64,000 bases of DNA, taken from assembly GCF_001613145.1 (NCBI RefSeq), contig NZ_BDBU01000016.1:1-64000 (forward strand), given 5' to 3'. Source of the DNA: Nocardia jejuensis NBRC 103114. Lineage in GTDB: Bacteria > Actinomycetota > Actinomycetes > Mycobacteriales > Mycobacteriaceae. The notes below the pieces were generated by a model. That model was not told the DNA's origin and searched no databases. It saw only the letters and a list, made by a program, of their open reading frames with translations. The translations under genes were made by a program, and so were the position numbers. Below, one piece after another: positions 54,458 through 63,687 of the stretch (its first letter is position 1; the number at the start of each line of letters is the position of its first letter).

Positions 54458-55933
54458 ATGCTCCTCGGCATAGACATCGGAACCTCGGGATCCAAGGGCG
54501 TGCTGGTCGACCGGCGCGGTCTGGTCGAACTGAGAGTCGAACGCCCGCACCGGGTCTCGACGCCCAGGCCCGGTTGGGCCGAGCACGACGCGGAGACGGT
54601 GTGGTGGGCTGATTTCGTCGCCATCGCGCGCGAGTTGGTGGCGGCCGCGGACGGCGAGCCGATCGAGGCGCTCGCGGTGAGCGGTATCGGGCCGTGCCTG
54701 CTGGCCGCCGATGCCGACGGCACGCCGCTGCGGCCCGCGATCCTGTACGGCATCGACACCCGCGCGGGGCTCGAAATCGCCGAATTGGAAGCCGAATTGG
54801 GTGCGGCGACGGTGCTGGAGCGGGCGGGCTCGCCGCTCACCAGTCAGGCGGTCGGCCCGAAGGTGCGCTGGCTCATGCGCAACGAGCCGCGGGTCTGGCG
54901 TGACACGCGAATGCTGTTGATGGCGAGTTCGTTTCTGGTGCACCGGTTGACCGGACGGTACGTGCTCGATCACCAGTCCGCGAGCCAGTGCGTGCCCATG
55001 TACGACCTGATGGCCCGCGAATGGGCGATCGACTGGGCCGAGTCGGTCGCGCCGGGCCTGCGTCTGCCCGAATTGGCTTGGCCCGCGGAGATAGTCGGAG
55101 AGGTCACCCGGGCGGCGGCCGAGGCCACCGGCCTGCCGGCGGGATTGCCCGTCACCACCGGCACCATCGACGCCTGGGCCGAGGCCGCCGGTGTGGGCGT
55201 GCGCGCCCCCGGCGACATCATGATCATGTACGGCACCACCATGTTCCTGACCCAGGTGCTCACCGCGCCCTCGCCGCAGCCGGGTCTGTGGACCACCTGC
55301 GGAACCTGGCCCGGCACCTACACCTGCGCCGCGGGCATGGCCACCTCCGGAGCGGTCACCGACTGGCTGCGCGCGCTCACCGGAGGCGATTTCGGCGAAC
55401 TGGTGGACGAGGCGGCGCGCGTCCCGCCGGGCAGCCGGGGGCTGCTGGTGCTGCCCTACTTCGCCGGGGAACGCACACCGCTGTTCGATCCCGACGCACG
55501 CGGCATGATCGCCGGTCTCACCCTCACCCATCAGCGCGCCGAGCTGTACCGCGCGGTGCTCGAGGGCACCGCCTACGGTGTGCGCCACAATCTCGAGGCC
55601 ATGGCCGCGGCGGGCGGGCACGCCACGCGGCTGGTCGCGGTCGGCGGCGGCACCAAGGGTGGACTCTGGACCCGCATCGTCTCCGATGTCACCGGCCTCT
55701 CCCAGCAACTTCCGGCCGATACGGTCGGCGCGGCACTCGGCGACGCACTGCTCGCCGCCGAGGCCATCGGCATGGACACCTCCACCTGGAACCCGATCAT
55801 CACCACCATCGACCCCGACCCCGTCCGCACCGCCCACTACGACCCGTACTACCGCCACTACCGAACCCTCTACGAATCCACCCGCGCCACCGCCCATTTC
55901 CTCGCCGCCGAACAGCATCGCGCGGCCGGGTAG
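54458..55933 (+). CDS. FGGY-family carbohydrate kinase
   Basis: 491 residues. DIGTSGSKGVLVD (ATP/phosphate 1), PGWAEHDAETVWW, and GMIAGLTLTHQRAELYRAVLEGTAYGVRHNLE, then VAVGGGTKGGLWTRIVSDVTG. Sugar unknown; features are near xylulose or ribulose kinases. It faces a polyol dehydrogenase/xylulokinase block on the other strand. Confidence 0.88.
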   Translation: MLLGIDIGTSGSKGVLVDRRGLVELRVERPHRVSTPRPGWAEHDAETVWWADFVAIARELVAAADGEPIEALAVSGIGPCLLAADADGTPLRPAILYGIDTRAGLEIAELEAELGAATVLERAGSPLTSQAVGPKVRWLMRNEPRVWRDTRMLLMASSFLVHRLTGRYVLDHQSASQCVPMYDLMAREWAIDWAESVAPGLRLPELAWPAEIVGEVTRAAAEATGLPAGLPVTTGTIDAWAEAAGVGVRAPGDIMIMYGTTMFLTQVLTAPSPQPGLWTTCGTWPGTYTCAAGMATSGAVTDWLRALTGGDFGELVDEAARVPPGSRGLLVLPYFAGERTPLFDPDARGMIAGLTLTHQRAELYRAVLEGTAYGVRHNLEAMAAAGGHATRLVAVGGGTKGGLWTRIVSDVTGLSQQLPADTVGAALGDALLAAEAIGMDTSTWNPIITTIDPDPVRTAHYDPYYRHYRTLYESTRATAHFLAAEQHRAAG

Positions 55934-56112
55934 CTCCGTGCGGCCGACCGGGAGAATTCCTGTGCCGTTGGTGAACCATGGCTTTTTCGTATGGCCACTG
56001 GCTGTAGGCGTATCGGTCGCCGCCTCGATGTATCGGCTACCACCTGCGGGTTATCGGCGGTTGCCGGGCAATCGCGGAATCGAGGACATAACTCGTGGGA
56101 GGTGGTATTACT

Positions 56113-56289
56113 TTGCCGGTGGCATGGACTCTGCGGCTCAGCGATGACGAAGAGGCTGCGTTGAGCGCGCAGTCGGAGGCGGAAGGGCGATCGAAACAGG
56201 AGATCACCCGGGACGCGCTCCGCAACTACATCAACCGGCATCGGACCTGGGACGAATACCTGTCCGAGGGGCCGGTCGTCTACGGATAG
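56113..56289 (+). CDS. Ribbon-helix-helix (CopG-like) protein
   Basis: About 58 residues. WTLRLSDDEEAALSAQSEAEGRSKQEITRDALRNYINRH is an RHH DNA-binding fold with the typical SKQE...A..Y pattern. GGGAGG at 56097-56102 favours a TTG start at 56113; GTG 56095 and GTG 56119 are alternatives. No toxin gene follows: the next gene is convergent xylB. Orphan antitoxin or local repressor. Confidence 0.7.
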   Translation: MPVAWTLRLSDDEEAALSAQSEAEGRSKQEITRDALRNYINRHRTWDEYLSEGPVVYG

Positions 56290-56298
56290 TCCGGTCGT

Positions 56299-57687
56299 CT
56301 ACGGGTAGTGCTGATCGCGAACTTCCGTGTAGCGCTGCCGAATCGCATCCCCGGCCCCGGCCACCAGCGTGTAGAACTCGGTCCCCGGCGGCGTCGCCCA
56401 GCGCGGCGGGCGCGGACCGCCCCGTAGCGCCCAGGCCGCCTGCCGAGCCGCTCCGAGCGCGACGTATTCGCCCGGATCGGGCACGGTGACGGTCCGCCCG
56501 AAAATGGTCGCCGCCGCATGGGCGATCAGCCGTGAGCGGGATGCGCCGCCGATCAACAGGATTCGGCGCGGAGTGCTCGGCAGCCGATCGAAGGCCTCGG
56601 CGATATTGCAGAGCATGCCCTCGATGGCCGCGCGCGCCAGCAGATGCGGGCGCATGGTGTGCGGGCGCAGACCGTGCAGGCTGCCGGTGGCATTGGGCAG
56701 ATTCGGAGTCCGCTCACCGGTCAGATACGGGATCAGCGTGAGACCGTCGGCGCCCGCCGGTGATTGCGCGGCAAGCACTTCCAGCCCCGACACATCGGTG
56801 CCGAGCAGGATGGCCGCGGAATCGAGCACCCGGGCCGCGTTCAGAGTGCACACCAGCGGCAGGAACGCGCCGGTGGCATCGGCGAAGCCGTTCACCGCGC
56901 CGGACGGATCCGCGCTGGGGCTCATGGCTCGGGTGAACACCGTGCCGCTGGTGCCCAGGGACACCACGACATCGCCGTCCTCGATGCCCAGACCCAGTGC
57001 GGCGGCGGCATTGTCGCCGGTTCCGGCGGCCACCATCCGCCCGCCGGGGGTGTGCCCGGCGACCTCGGACGGAGCCAGCACCCGCGGCACATCCGGAGTC
57101 CGCCCGCGGAACGCCATCGACAGCAGATCGGTGCGGTAGTGCTCCTCGGCGGGGGACCAGTAGCCGGTGCCCGACGCGTCGCCGCGATCGGTCGTGGGTT
57201 CGGTATCGGGATCCCCGCCGCGCAGCTGCCAGGTCAGATAGTCGTGCGGCAGCAGGACCCGCACGGTGCGGTCGGCCAGCCGGGGTTCGTGGTCGGCGAA
57301 CCACCGCAGCTTGGCCACGGTGTGCGCGGCCAGCGGCACACTGCCCACCGCGTCGGCCCACGCCTGCGGACCGCCCAGTTCGTCGACCAGCTGCCCGGCG
57401 GCCTCGGCCGAACGAGTGTCGTTCCACAGCAGCGCGTCCCGGACCGGGTGTCCAGCCGCGTCCAGGACGACGAGCCCGTGCTGCTGCCCGGCCACCGCGA
57501 TGGCCTCCACATCTCTCATCATCCGATCGCATGCCGCGCGTAGCGCCTCCCACCACATGTCCGGCGGCACCTCGGTGCCCTCGTGATGTGGAATCTGGCG
57601 CTGTCGCAACACCGTTCCGGTGTCGGCGTCACACACCACGATCTTGCAGGACTGAGTGGAGGAGTCCACTCCGGCAACGACCGTCAT
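56299..57687 (-). CDS. xylB: Xylulokinase
   Basis: 462 residues. DSSTQSCKIVVCD at the start (phosphate 1), AVAGQQHGLVVLD, LLWNDTRS, VAAGTGDNAAAALGLG (catalytic Asp), SLGTSGTVF, and ILLIGGASRSRLIAHAAATIFGRTV. Phosphorylates D-xylulose to xylulose 5-phosphate. 14 bp downstream of a polyol dehydrogenase on the same strand, the usual pairing for arabinitol or xylitol use. Confidence 0.9.
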   Translation of the reverse strand: MTVVAGVDSSTQSCKIVVCDADTGTVLRQRQIPHHEGTEVPPDMWWEALRAACDRMMRDVEAIAVAGQQHGLVVLDAAGHPVRDALLWNDTRSAEAAGQLVDELGGPQAWADAVGSVPLAAHTVAKLRWFADHEPRLADRTVRVLLPHDYLTWQLRGGDPDTEPTTDRGDASGTGYWSPAEEHYRTDLLSMAFRGRTPDVPRVLAPSEVAGHTPGGRMVAAGTGDNAAAALGLGIEDGDVVVSLGTSGTVFTRAMSPSADPSGAVNGFADATGAFLPLVCTLNAARVLDSAAILLGTDVSGLEVLAAQSPAGADGLTLIPYLTGERTPNLPNATGSLHGLRPHTMRPHLLARAAIEGMLCNIAEAFDRLPSTPRRILLIGGASRSRLIAHAAATIFGRTVTVPDPGEYVALGAARQAAWALRGGPRPPRWATPPGTEFYTLVAGAGDAIRQRYTEVRDQHYP

Positions 57688-57701
57688 TGGCCTTTCCCGT
57701 C

Positions 57702-58709
57702 TTATCGGGCCGCCCGTCGGGGATGCAGCTGGATCTTGCGACCGACGCCCGAGCGGAAAGTCCGCAGGGCATCGCCGAATTCGTCGAGCGCGAAGTCGTG
57801 GGTGATCATGGTGTCGGCGTCGATGACGCCCTCACCCATGAGATCCACGGCTCGCCCGAAACTGTGCAGGACCGCCATCGAACCGACGATGGTGATCTCG
57901 TCGTTGTAGACGCGGAACGGCGACACCGCCGCCCGCGCGGCCGCCGGAGCGACCCCGAACTGCTGATAGGTACCCCCGCGCCGCACGCGTGAGAGCCCGT
58001 CCTCGACGGCGGCGATGGTTCCGCTGCACTCGATCACGACCTCCCAGCCCTCGGGCCGGTCCATATCGTCCGCGCCGATCGCCGCGGCGTCCGCGCCCAG
58101 GGTGCGCGCCACCGCGAGCCGATCCACATTGGTGTCCACCACCGAGACCGACGCCGCGCCCGCGGCGATCGCCAACTGCACCATGAGCAGACCCATGGTG
58201 CCCGCGCCGTAGATCAGGTAGTGGGTGCCGAGTTGCCGTGGCAGCACATCGAATCCGTGCACGGCGCACGAGAGTGGTTCCACCAGTGCGCCGTGTGCGG
58301 CCGAGACGTGCCCCGGCAGCCGATAACAGTTGGCGGCGGGCACCTTCACGTACTCCGCCATCGCGCCGTCGACGGTATCGCCGATGGCGCCCCAGTTCTC
58401 GCACAGATTGCCGCGCCCGATGGCGCAGTAGTGGCAGCGGCCGCAGAAGAGCGAGGGATCGACCGCAACGCGATCTCCCACTCGGACTCCGGCCGCGTCC
58501 GAACCGAGAGCGACCACCTCCCCGGCGAATTCGTGCCCCGGCACGATGGGATACGGGGTGGGCGGGAATTCACCCTCGACGATATGGATATCCGTACCGC
58601 AAATCCCCACGGCATCGACGCGGATCACCGCGTCCCCGGCAGCCGGTATGGGGTCCGGCACGGTTTCGACCGAGAACTGTCCAGGCTTCTCGACGAGCAA
58701 CGCGCGCAT
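57702..58709 (-). CDS. Zinc-dependent polyol (arabinitol/sorbitol-type) dehydrogenase
   Basis: 335 residues. Catalytic Cys37, His59, Glu60 (GICGTDIHI; PGHEF) and structural Cys89/92/95/103 (CGRCHYCAIGRGNLC). The NAD fold follows (YGAGTMGLLMVQLA). Zinc MDR family. Upstream of xylB in one operon, so it probably oxidises a pentitol to D-xylulose. The start at MRALLVEK is fixed by the family. Confidence 0.88.
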   Translation of the reverse strand: MRALLVEKPGQFSVETVPDPIPAAGDAVIRVDAVGICGTDIHIVEGEFPPTPYPIVPGHEFAGEVVALGSDAAGVRVGDRVAVDPSLFCGRCHYCAIGRGNLCENWGAIGDTVDGAMAEYVKVPAANCYRLPGHVSAAHGALVEPLSCAVHGFDVLPRQLGTHYLIYGAGTMGLLMVQLAIAAGAASVSVVDTNVDRLAVARTLGADAAAIGADDMDRPEGWEVVIECSGTIAAVEDGLSRVRRGGTYQQFGVAPAAARAAVSPFRVYNDEITIVGSMAVLHSFGRAVDLMGEGVIDADTMITHDFALDEFGDALRTFRSGVGRKIQLHPRRAAR

Positions 58710-58845
58710 AGCAATACCATGCACCCGCACGTCGTTCGCCCGGTGCGTTTTACGCAATAGCAATCGCATTCTTTCTGTTGCTTCACATTCGTTACGGGTA
58801 TCCACGAACGGAGCGGGGGACAGAACAGTTGCGATGACCGGGGGA

Positions 58846-59850
58846 TCAGGGCAGGACGTGATACCAGAGCGCGGTCGTCGCCACGAGCGCCTGGTCCAGT
58901 GGGAGGTAGTGGCCGTCCTCACGCCAGCCCAGCGCCTGCACGGTCGCGCGCAGCCCGTGCTCGAAACAGATCGGATCGGGAATGTGCCAGCGGTACATAC
59001 CGAATCGCTGCTGGGGGTCGTAGATTCGTTGCGGCGGCAGCACCTGCACCATGCCCAGATAGGGGGTGGAGTAGGGGCGATATGCGCCGTCGAGGTCGAA
59101 ATTCCATGCGCCGCCGAAATAGTCCTCGGTGCCGGTGCCGCAGATGGTCGGGAATTCGGTGTCGTCGTCCAGATAGAACTTCAACTCGCCTTCACCCCAC
59201 CACCCTTGCGCGCGAGGCTGGATCGCCAGATACGTTCCGGCATACCGGCCCGGGCCGCCGGAGATCTCGACCAGCGGATGCACCGCGGGGGTGCCGAGCG
59301 GATCGCTGCATCGCCAGTGCGCGTGCAGATAACCGGCGGTCTCGGGCACCTCCTCCTCGAGGTAGGTGACCTGGTAGTAGACCGGGGCAGGGCGCTCCGC
59401 GCCATTGTGCAGGGTGATCACGGCCCGGGAGTGGAACGGCATGGGCCAGTAGCTGTTCAGGCCCCCTGCCGGGGCGACCACGATCATCTGCGAGTTCACC
59501 ATCGCGAGGTGATCCCAGCCGTTGCAGAAGAAGTCGCCCAGCGGCACCGCGATCGCGGGTTCGGGCGCGTCGTCCCAGTAGATCTGCAGGGTGAAATCCC
59601 GCAGCAGCGCGCGGTCGGTGGTGAGCCAGAAATGCCGGATCACGCCGGGGCCGGAAATATCTGCGAGCGTGTGGGTTTCCCCCGGTCCGAGATCGATCGA
59701 GGGTGAGACCTTCCAGCCGCGGCCGAGGCCCGCGGCCGCGAACGCCCCCGTCCCGGCGATGGCCCGGCCACCCGCACCGGGCTCGCCGGTGGGGTTCTCC
59801 GGGCTGATCGAACGGGTGCGCCGTCCGTCGAGCTGCCAGATCTCCTGCAC
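58846..59850 (-). CDS. DUF2961/GH172 glycoside hydrolase-like protein
   Basis: 334 residues from GTG. DISGPGVIRHFWLTTD, FFCNGWDHLAMVNSQMIVVAPAGGLNSYWPMPF, QGWWGEGELKFYLDDDTEFPTICGTGTEDYFGGAWNF. These are the DUF2961 signatures; the Glu of GEGE (220/222) and of TEDYF (242) are the likely catalytic pair. GH172 members include D-arabinofuranosidases and a difructose-anhydride enzyme. No signal peptide is seen. It sits 136 bp upstream of the polyol dehydrogenase on the same strand, supporting a shared sugar route. Confidence 0.85.
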   Translation of the reverse strand: MQEIWQLDGRRTRSISPENPTGEPGAGGRAIAGTGAFAAAGLGRGWKVSPSIDLGPGETHTLADISGPGVIRHFWLTTDRALLRDFTLQIYWDDAPEPAIAVPLGDFFCNGWDHLAMVNSQMIVVAPAGGLNSYWPMPFHSRAVITLHNGAERPAPVYYQVTYLEEEVPETAGYLHAHWRCSDPLGTPAVHPLVEISGGPGRYAGTYLAIQPRAQGWWGEGELKFYLDDDTEFPTICGTGTEDYFGGAWNFDLDGAYRPYSTPYLGMVQVLPPQRIYDPQQRFGMYRWHIPDPICFEHGLRATVQALGWREDGHYLPLDQALVATTALWYHVLP

Positions 59851-59978
59851 CGTCGGAATTTTCGCACGGCACCGGGTCGCCTGTATTGGACATCGTGGTG
59901 CCGATCCTGGACGCACGGATGCCGGCGCCGTTCCCACACACGGCGCCGGCATCCGGCATTACGGATTTACGGGATGAA

Positions 59979-60959
59979 TCACTTACCGAAGGAGCCGGTG
60001 TCGAAGGAGCCGGTGCCGGCGCCCTTCTCGATCAGCTTGTCCTGCAGCTTCTTGACGGTCGCGGCGTCGATGCCCAGACCCTCGGAGACGAACTTGTCCA
60101 TCGAACCGAAGGACTGCGAGGCCTGGCTGAAGGCGGCCTCCAGGAAGTCACGCGACACGCCGAGCACCGGCTCGAACAGGGTGCGGTCGGTGACCAGACC
60201 CTGAGCGACCAGGGCATCGAGGGTGGCCTTGTTGGCGCCGGCCAGACGATCGTTCGACAGCAGGTAGTTGTCGTAGATCGCGTTGGACGGGGTGCCCAGG
60301 ATGCTCATCAGGATGGCGGTCATCCAGCCGGTGCGATCCTTACCGGCGGTGCAGTGGTAGAGCACCGCGCCCGAGGTGTTCGCGATGTCCCCCAGCGCCT
60401 GCGAGAACTGCGCGCGGGCAGTCGGATCGGTGACCATCCAGCGGTAGTAGTCACGCATGTACTGCGCGCCCTTGCCGTCGCCGAGCAGCTGCTTCTGCAG
60501 CTCGGGGCCACCCTGCACGGCCTTGCCGAAGAACACGTAGAAATCGTTGTTCGGGTCGTACACCGCCAGCTGCTTGGCCGGGATGGACGCCGGAATCTTG
60601 TCCGGGCTGGCGGCGCGCTCGGTGGGGCTGCGGAAGTCGATGACCTCCGCGACGCCCGCCGCGGTCAGCGTCTGCTGATCGGCGTCGGTCAGTCGGTTCA
60701 GCGCATCGGTGCGGTAGACCAGACCGGCCTTGATCTTGCCGCCGTTCGCCGAGACACCGCCGATGTCACGTGCGTTGGGCGCGGCCTGGAGCGTGAAGCC
60801 CGCACCCACCGGAGCCTGGTGCAGCACACCGATGCTCGGGGCCGCCATGGCCGCGGGGGTGGCCGCGACCGGGAGGACGGCGATGAGCGCGGCGGCTACA
60901 CCGGTGAGGGTGCCGCGTACTGCGCGCGAAATCGTCACTAGCAGTTTCCTTTCAATCAC
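59979..60959 (-). CDS. Secreted MptpB-like protein tyrosine phosphatase
   Basis: 326 residues. A signal peptide (about 1-40, likely cleavage AMA-AP) is followed by PNARDIGG and the P-loop YHCTAGKDRTG (Cys203). Ends with a GTGSFDTGSF repeat. It is secreted, unlike the phosphatase at 27184. In M. tuberculosis PtpB is secreted into host cells; a role here is not shown. Confidence 0.9.
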   Translation of the reverse strand: MIERKLLVTISRAVRGTLTGVAAALIAVLPVAATPAAMAAPSIGVLHQAPVGAGFTLQAAPNARDIGGVSANGGKIKAGLVYRTDALNRLTDADQQTLTAAGVAEVIDFRSPTERAASPDKIPASIPAKQLAVYDPNNDFYVFFGKAVQGGPELQKQLLGDGKGAQYMRDYYRWMVTDPTARAQFSQALGDIANTSGAVLYHCTAGKDRTGWMTAILMSILGTPSNAIYDNYLLSNDRLAGANKATLDALVAQGLVTDRTLFEPVLGVSRDFLEAAFSQASQSFGSMDKFVSEGLGIDAATVKKLQDKLIEKGAGTGSFDTGSFGK

Positions 60960-61119
60960 GAACCGGGTAGTGGGTCCCGGCCCGGTTCTCGGATGGGAGC
61001 CGCCGGTCCGCTCACGTGTGCCCCGTGAACGAATCGGATCGCCTTGTGGGCGTGCGACTCCCGGCTCCGGGCGCAGGGTGCCCGGGGCGTCGGATGGCTC
61101 TGTCTATGGGGTTCGGCGG

Positions 61120-63522
61120 TTACTCCGCGTCGGCCGGCGGGGTGATGTCGGCCAGCAGGGTGACGGTGCCGGCCGCGCCGTCCACCCGCACCCGCTGTCC
61201 GTCGGCCAGGGCGGTGCTGGCGATCTTGGTGTCGACCACGGCGGGGACGCCGAACTCACGCGCCACGATCGCGGCATGCGAGGCCGCGCCGCCGATATCG
61301 GTGACCACCGCGCCCGCGTAGGCGAACATCGCGGTGTGGCCGGTGTCGGTGACCGAGGCGACCAGGATGTCGCCGGGCTCGATATCGTCGTCGAGGGTCA
61401 GCACGCGCTTGACCACGCCCTCCACCACGCCGGGGCTCACGCCGATGCCGGTCAGGGTCTCACCGACCGACAGCGCGTCGGCGGCGGGTTCGGGAACCCA
61501 GTCGCCCAGCACCAGATCCGGCATCCGGACCTCCTGCAGGCGGGCGCGCTCGGCCCGGCGGCGCGCCACTCGATCGGCCATATCGGCCGGGGCCCAGAGG
61601 ATCTCGTCCAGGGTCAGGAACGCCGAGTCGTCGATCGCGGTCAGCTTGCCGGACTTCACCAGGCGCGCGGCGCGCTCCTGGGTGGCCATGCGCAGGCAGT
61701 GCGTGACTCGCACGACGGCGTCGCGGGCGCGCTCGCGGTAGACGGTCGCGCCGACGGCCATCTTGGCGGTCCGGCTGGTGGGCTCCGGGACCGGGGCCCG
61801 TTGCGGGGCAGGCATTTCCGCGGCGCGGGCGGCGGCGGTGACCAGCAGTTCGGGGCGGTCGCCGAAGGTGGCGTTGATGAGTTCGCACTCACCGGGGCCG
61901 CGATGGCCGACCTTGGCCAGCTCCGCGTCCAGCGCCGCGGCGAACTCCGGGGACTTCTCCCGAGCGGCGGCCACGTCACCGGAGCGCGCGACCTCGTGCA
62001 GTCCGGCGTCCCTGCGGCACAACGCCGCCAGGCGTTCGACCGCGAGCATGGGCTTGGCCGACTCGAGCCGCTCCAGGTCGATCTTCACCTCGCCCTTGTG
62101 GGTGGAGGTGGCGGCGCCGGTCATCATGACGCCGATGGAGGCGGCCTGCCAGCCCTGGTTCAGCCGGTCCCGCCACAGCAGGGCGCGTGCGTGCAGCTGC
62201 TCGTCGGTGAGCTCGGAAATCTGTTCGCGGGTAAGGGCTTCCGCGTGTGAGGCGGCATTGATCAGCTCGGCGGTCTTGCGGTAGGCCAGGGCGGTCGCGG
62301 CCACCCGGCCGGTCGCGGTCAGGGTGCCGAAACGGCCCTCGGTCGGTGGGCGGCCCTTGGGCTGCAACGGAATCTCCGGCGGAATGGTGCCGTAGACGTC
62401 CTTGCGGATGGTCTCCTCGTTCCAGCCGGGCATATTGTCCGCGGCCAGCACGCCGATCGAGGCGTTGATGTACATATTGTGGCCGAGCACCGAGGTGACC
62501 CGCGATACCCAGTGCTCCAACGCGATTCCGTCGAGCGCGATCATGCGGCCCATCGCCTCGTTGCCGAGGCGGATGGCCCCGGCCTGCAGATCGATGGTCA
62601 GCGGGGTGAGCGGTCCCGGCAGCGCCTCGGAGGTATTGGTGGCGGTGTGCACCGGAATCCGCTCGTCGATCAGGTCGTCGAACTCGCCCTGCAGACCCTC
62701 GGGCGCGGCGGCGAACAGCGGATGACCGTCGGAGGTCAGCGCGTTCTGCGGCACCAGGTGGGTGGGCAGCGCGATCGCGCCCGCACGGTCGCGCAAGCCC
62801 GAACCGTTCGCCTTGCGGCCGTGCAGGCCGCGCGCCACATCCACGACGGTCTCGCGGGCGGTCCAGCCGTAGCGGAAGCCCCACTCCTCGCGCGCGGACG
62901 TGGCATCGAGGCGCTCGCGCCGCGTGGACGAACGGGGAAGCCACGCGGAGTATTTGACGCCCGCGTCGCGCAGGGTCGCGCGGACCTCGTCGCCGGAGAC
63001 CTCACCGGGGGCGGCCAGCGCCACCGAGCCGCTGCGCTGCGAGAGCGCCGCGAGCACCAGGAAACGCTCCAGATCGTCGTAGTGCAGGACCTGCAGCGCG
63101 CCGCTGCCACGCGGACCCACCAGGGTCTCGAGCACCCGCCAGCTGCCCGCGTCGATCCGGCGGCCCGCGACCAGCGGGGTGCGCACGAGGAGGGCGTCCG
63201 CGCCGCTGCCCGCGACGATCGTCTCGACACTCGAATCCTGGCCCGCCGCAACGGGAACCACGAGACGCACCCCCGCGTCGGCGGCGGCCCCGGCGATCCC
63301 CGCGATCGCCCGGCCCGCCAGGTGCACGACGGCGTCGGCACCCGCCACGGCCCGCGCGCAGACCAGCGCATCGGACAGGTCGCCGACGGTCACCTCGACC
63401 CGCGGGTCGACGTAGCGGTGCCGCTGCCGGTCCAGACCGACCACCTCGTGGCCGGCCGCCAGCAGCATGCGCGCCACGGCACGACCGCTCGGCTCGGTGA
63501 CTCCGGTGACCAGAATCCGCAT
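61120..63522 (-). CDS. NAD-epimerase/phosphohistidine fusion protein (Rv2047c-like)
   Basis: 800 residues. An N-terminal Rossmann epimerase-like domain (MRILVTGVTEPSGRAVARMLLAAGHEV; about 1-270) is followed by a central region of about 400 residues. It resembles the substrate domain of rifampin phosphotransferase (NTSEALPGPLTPLTIDLQAG). The C-terminal swivelling phosphohistidine domain has His749 in GGAASHAAIVAREFGVPAVV. No ATP-grasp domain is present. M. tuberculosis Rv2047c has the same build. AGGAGGAGA precedes the ATG. Function unknown. Confidence 0.82.
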   Translation of the reverse strand: MRILVTGVTEPSGRAVARMLLAAGHEVVGLDRQRHRYVDPRVEVTVGDLSDALVCARAVAGADAVVHLAGRAIAGIAGAAADAGVRLVVPVAAGQDSSVETIVAGSGADALLVRTPLVAGRRIDAGSWRVLETLVGPRGSGALQVLHYDDLERFLVLAALSQRSGSVALAAPGEVSGDEVRATLRDAGVKYSAWLPRSSTRRERLDATSAREEWGFRYGWTARETVVDVARGLHGRKANGSGLRDRAGAIALPTHLVPQNALTSDGHPLFAAAPEGLQGEFDDLIDERIPVHTATNTSEALPGPLTPLTIDLQAGAIRLGNEAMGRMIALDGIALEHWVSRVTSVLGHNMYINASIGVLAADNMPGWNEETIRKDVYGTIPPEIPLQPKGRPPTEGRFGTLTATGRVAATALAYRKTAELINAASHAEALTREQISELTDEQLHARALLWRDRLNQGWQAASIGVMMTGAATSTHKGEVKIDLERLESAKPMLAVERLAALCRRDAGLHEVARSGDVAAAREKSPEFAAALDAELAKVGHRGPGECELINATFGDRPELLVTAAARAAEMPAPQRAPVPEPTSRTAKMAVGATVYRERARDAVVRVTHCLRMATQERAARLVKSGKLTAIDDSAFLTLDEILWAPADMADRVARRRAERARLQEVRMPDLVLGDWVPEPAADALSVGETLTGIGVSPGVVEGVVKRVLTLDDDIEPGDILVASVTDTGHTAMFAYAGAVVTDIGGAASHAAIVAREFGVPAVVDTKIASTALADGQRVRVDGAAGTVTLLADITPPADAE

Positions 63523-63687
63523 TGACTCTCCTCCTCGTGAGGCGCCCCCAACCAACGTGACGCCGTTCACACACCATCCCCATTGCATCGGCGGCCGACG
63601 GGTGACAGTCCCGGTCAACGGGATCGCGGAGTCATTGAGCAAGATGGGACGCTATGTCCGGGCGGTATCAGCGGGCACCGTGCAGGC

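Noticed and set aside
56095..56289. Toxin-antitoxin pair at the ribbon-helix-helix gene
   Set aside because: The downstream neighbour is convergent xylB and no toxin-sized frame follows on the plus strand.
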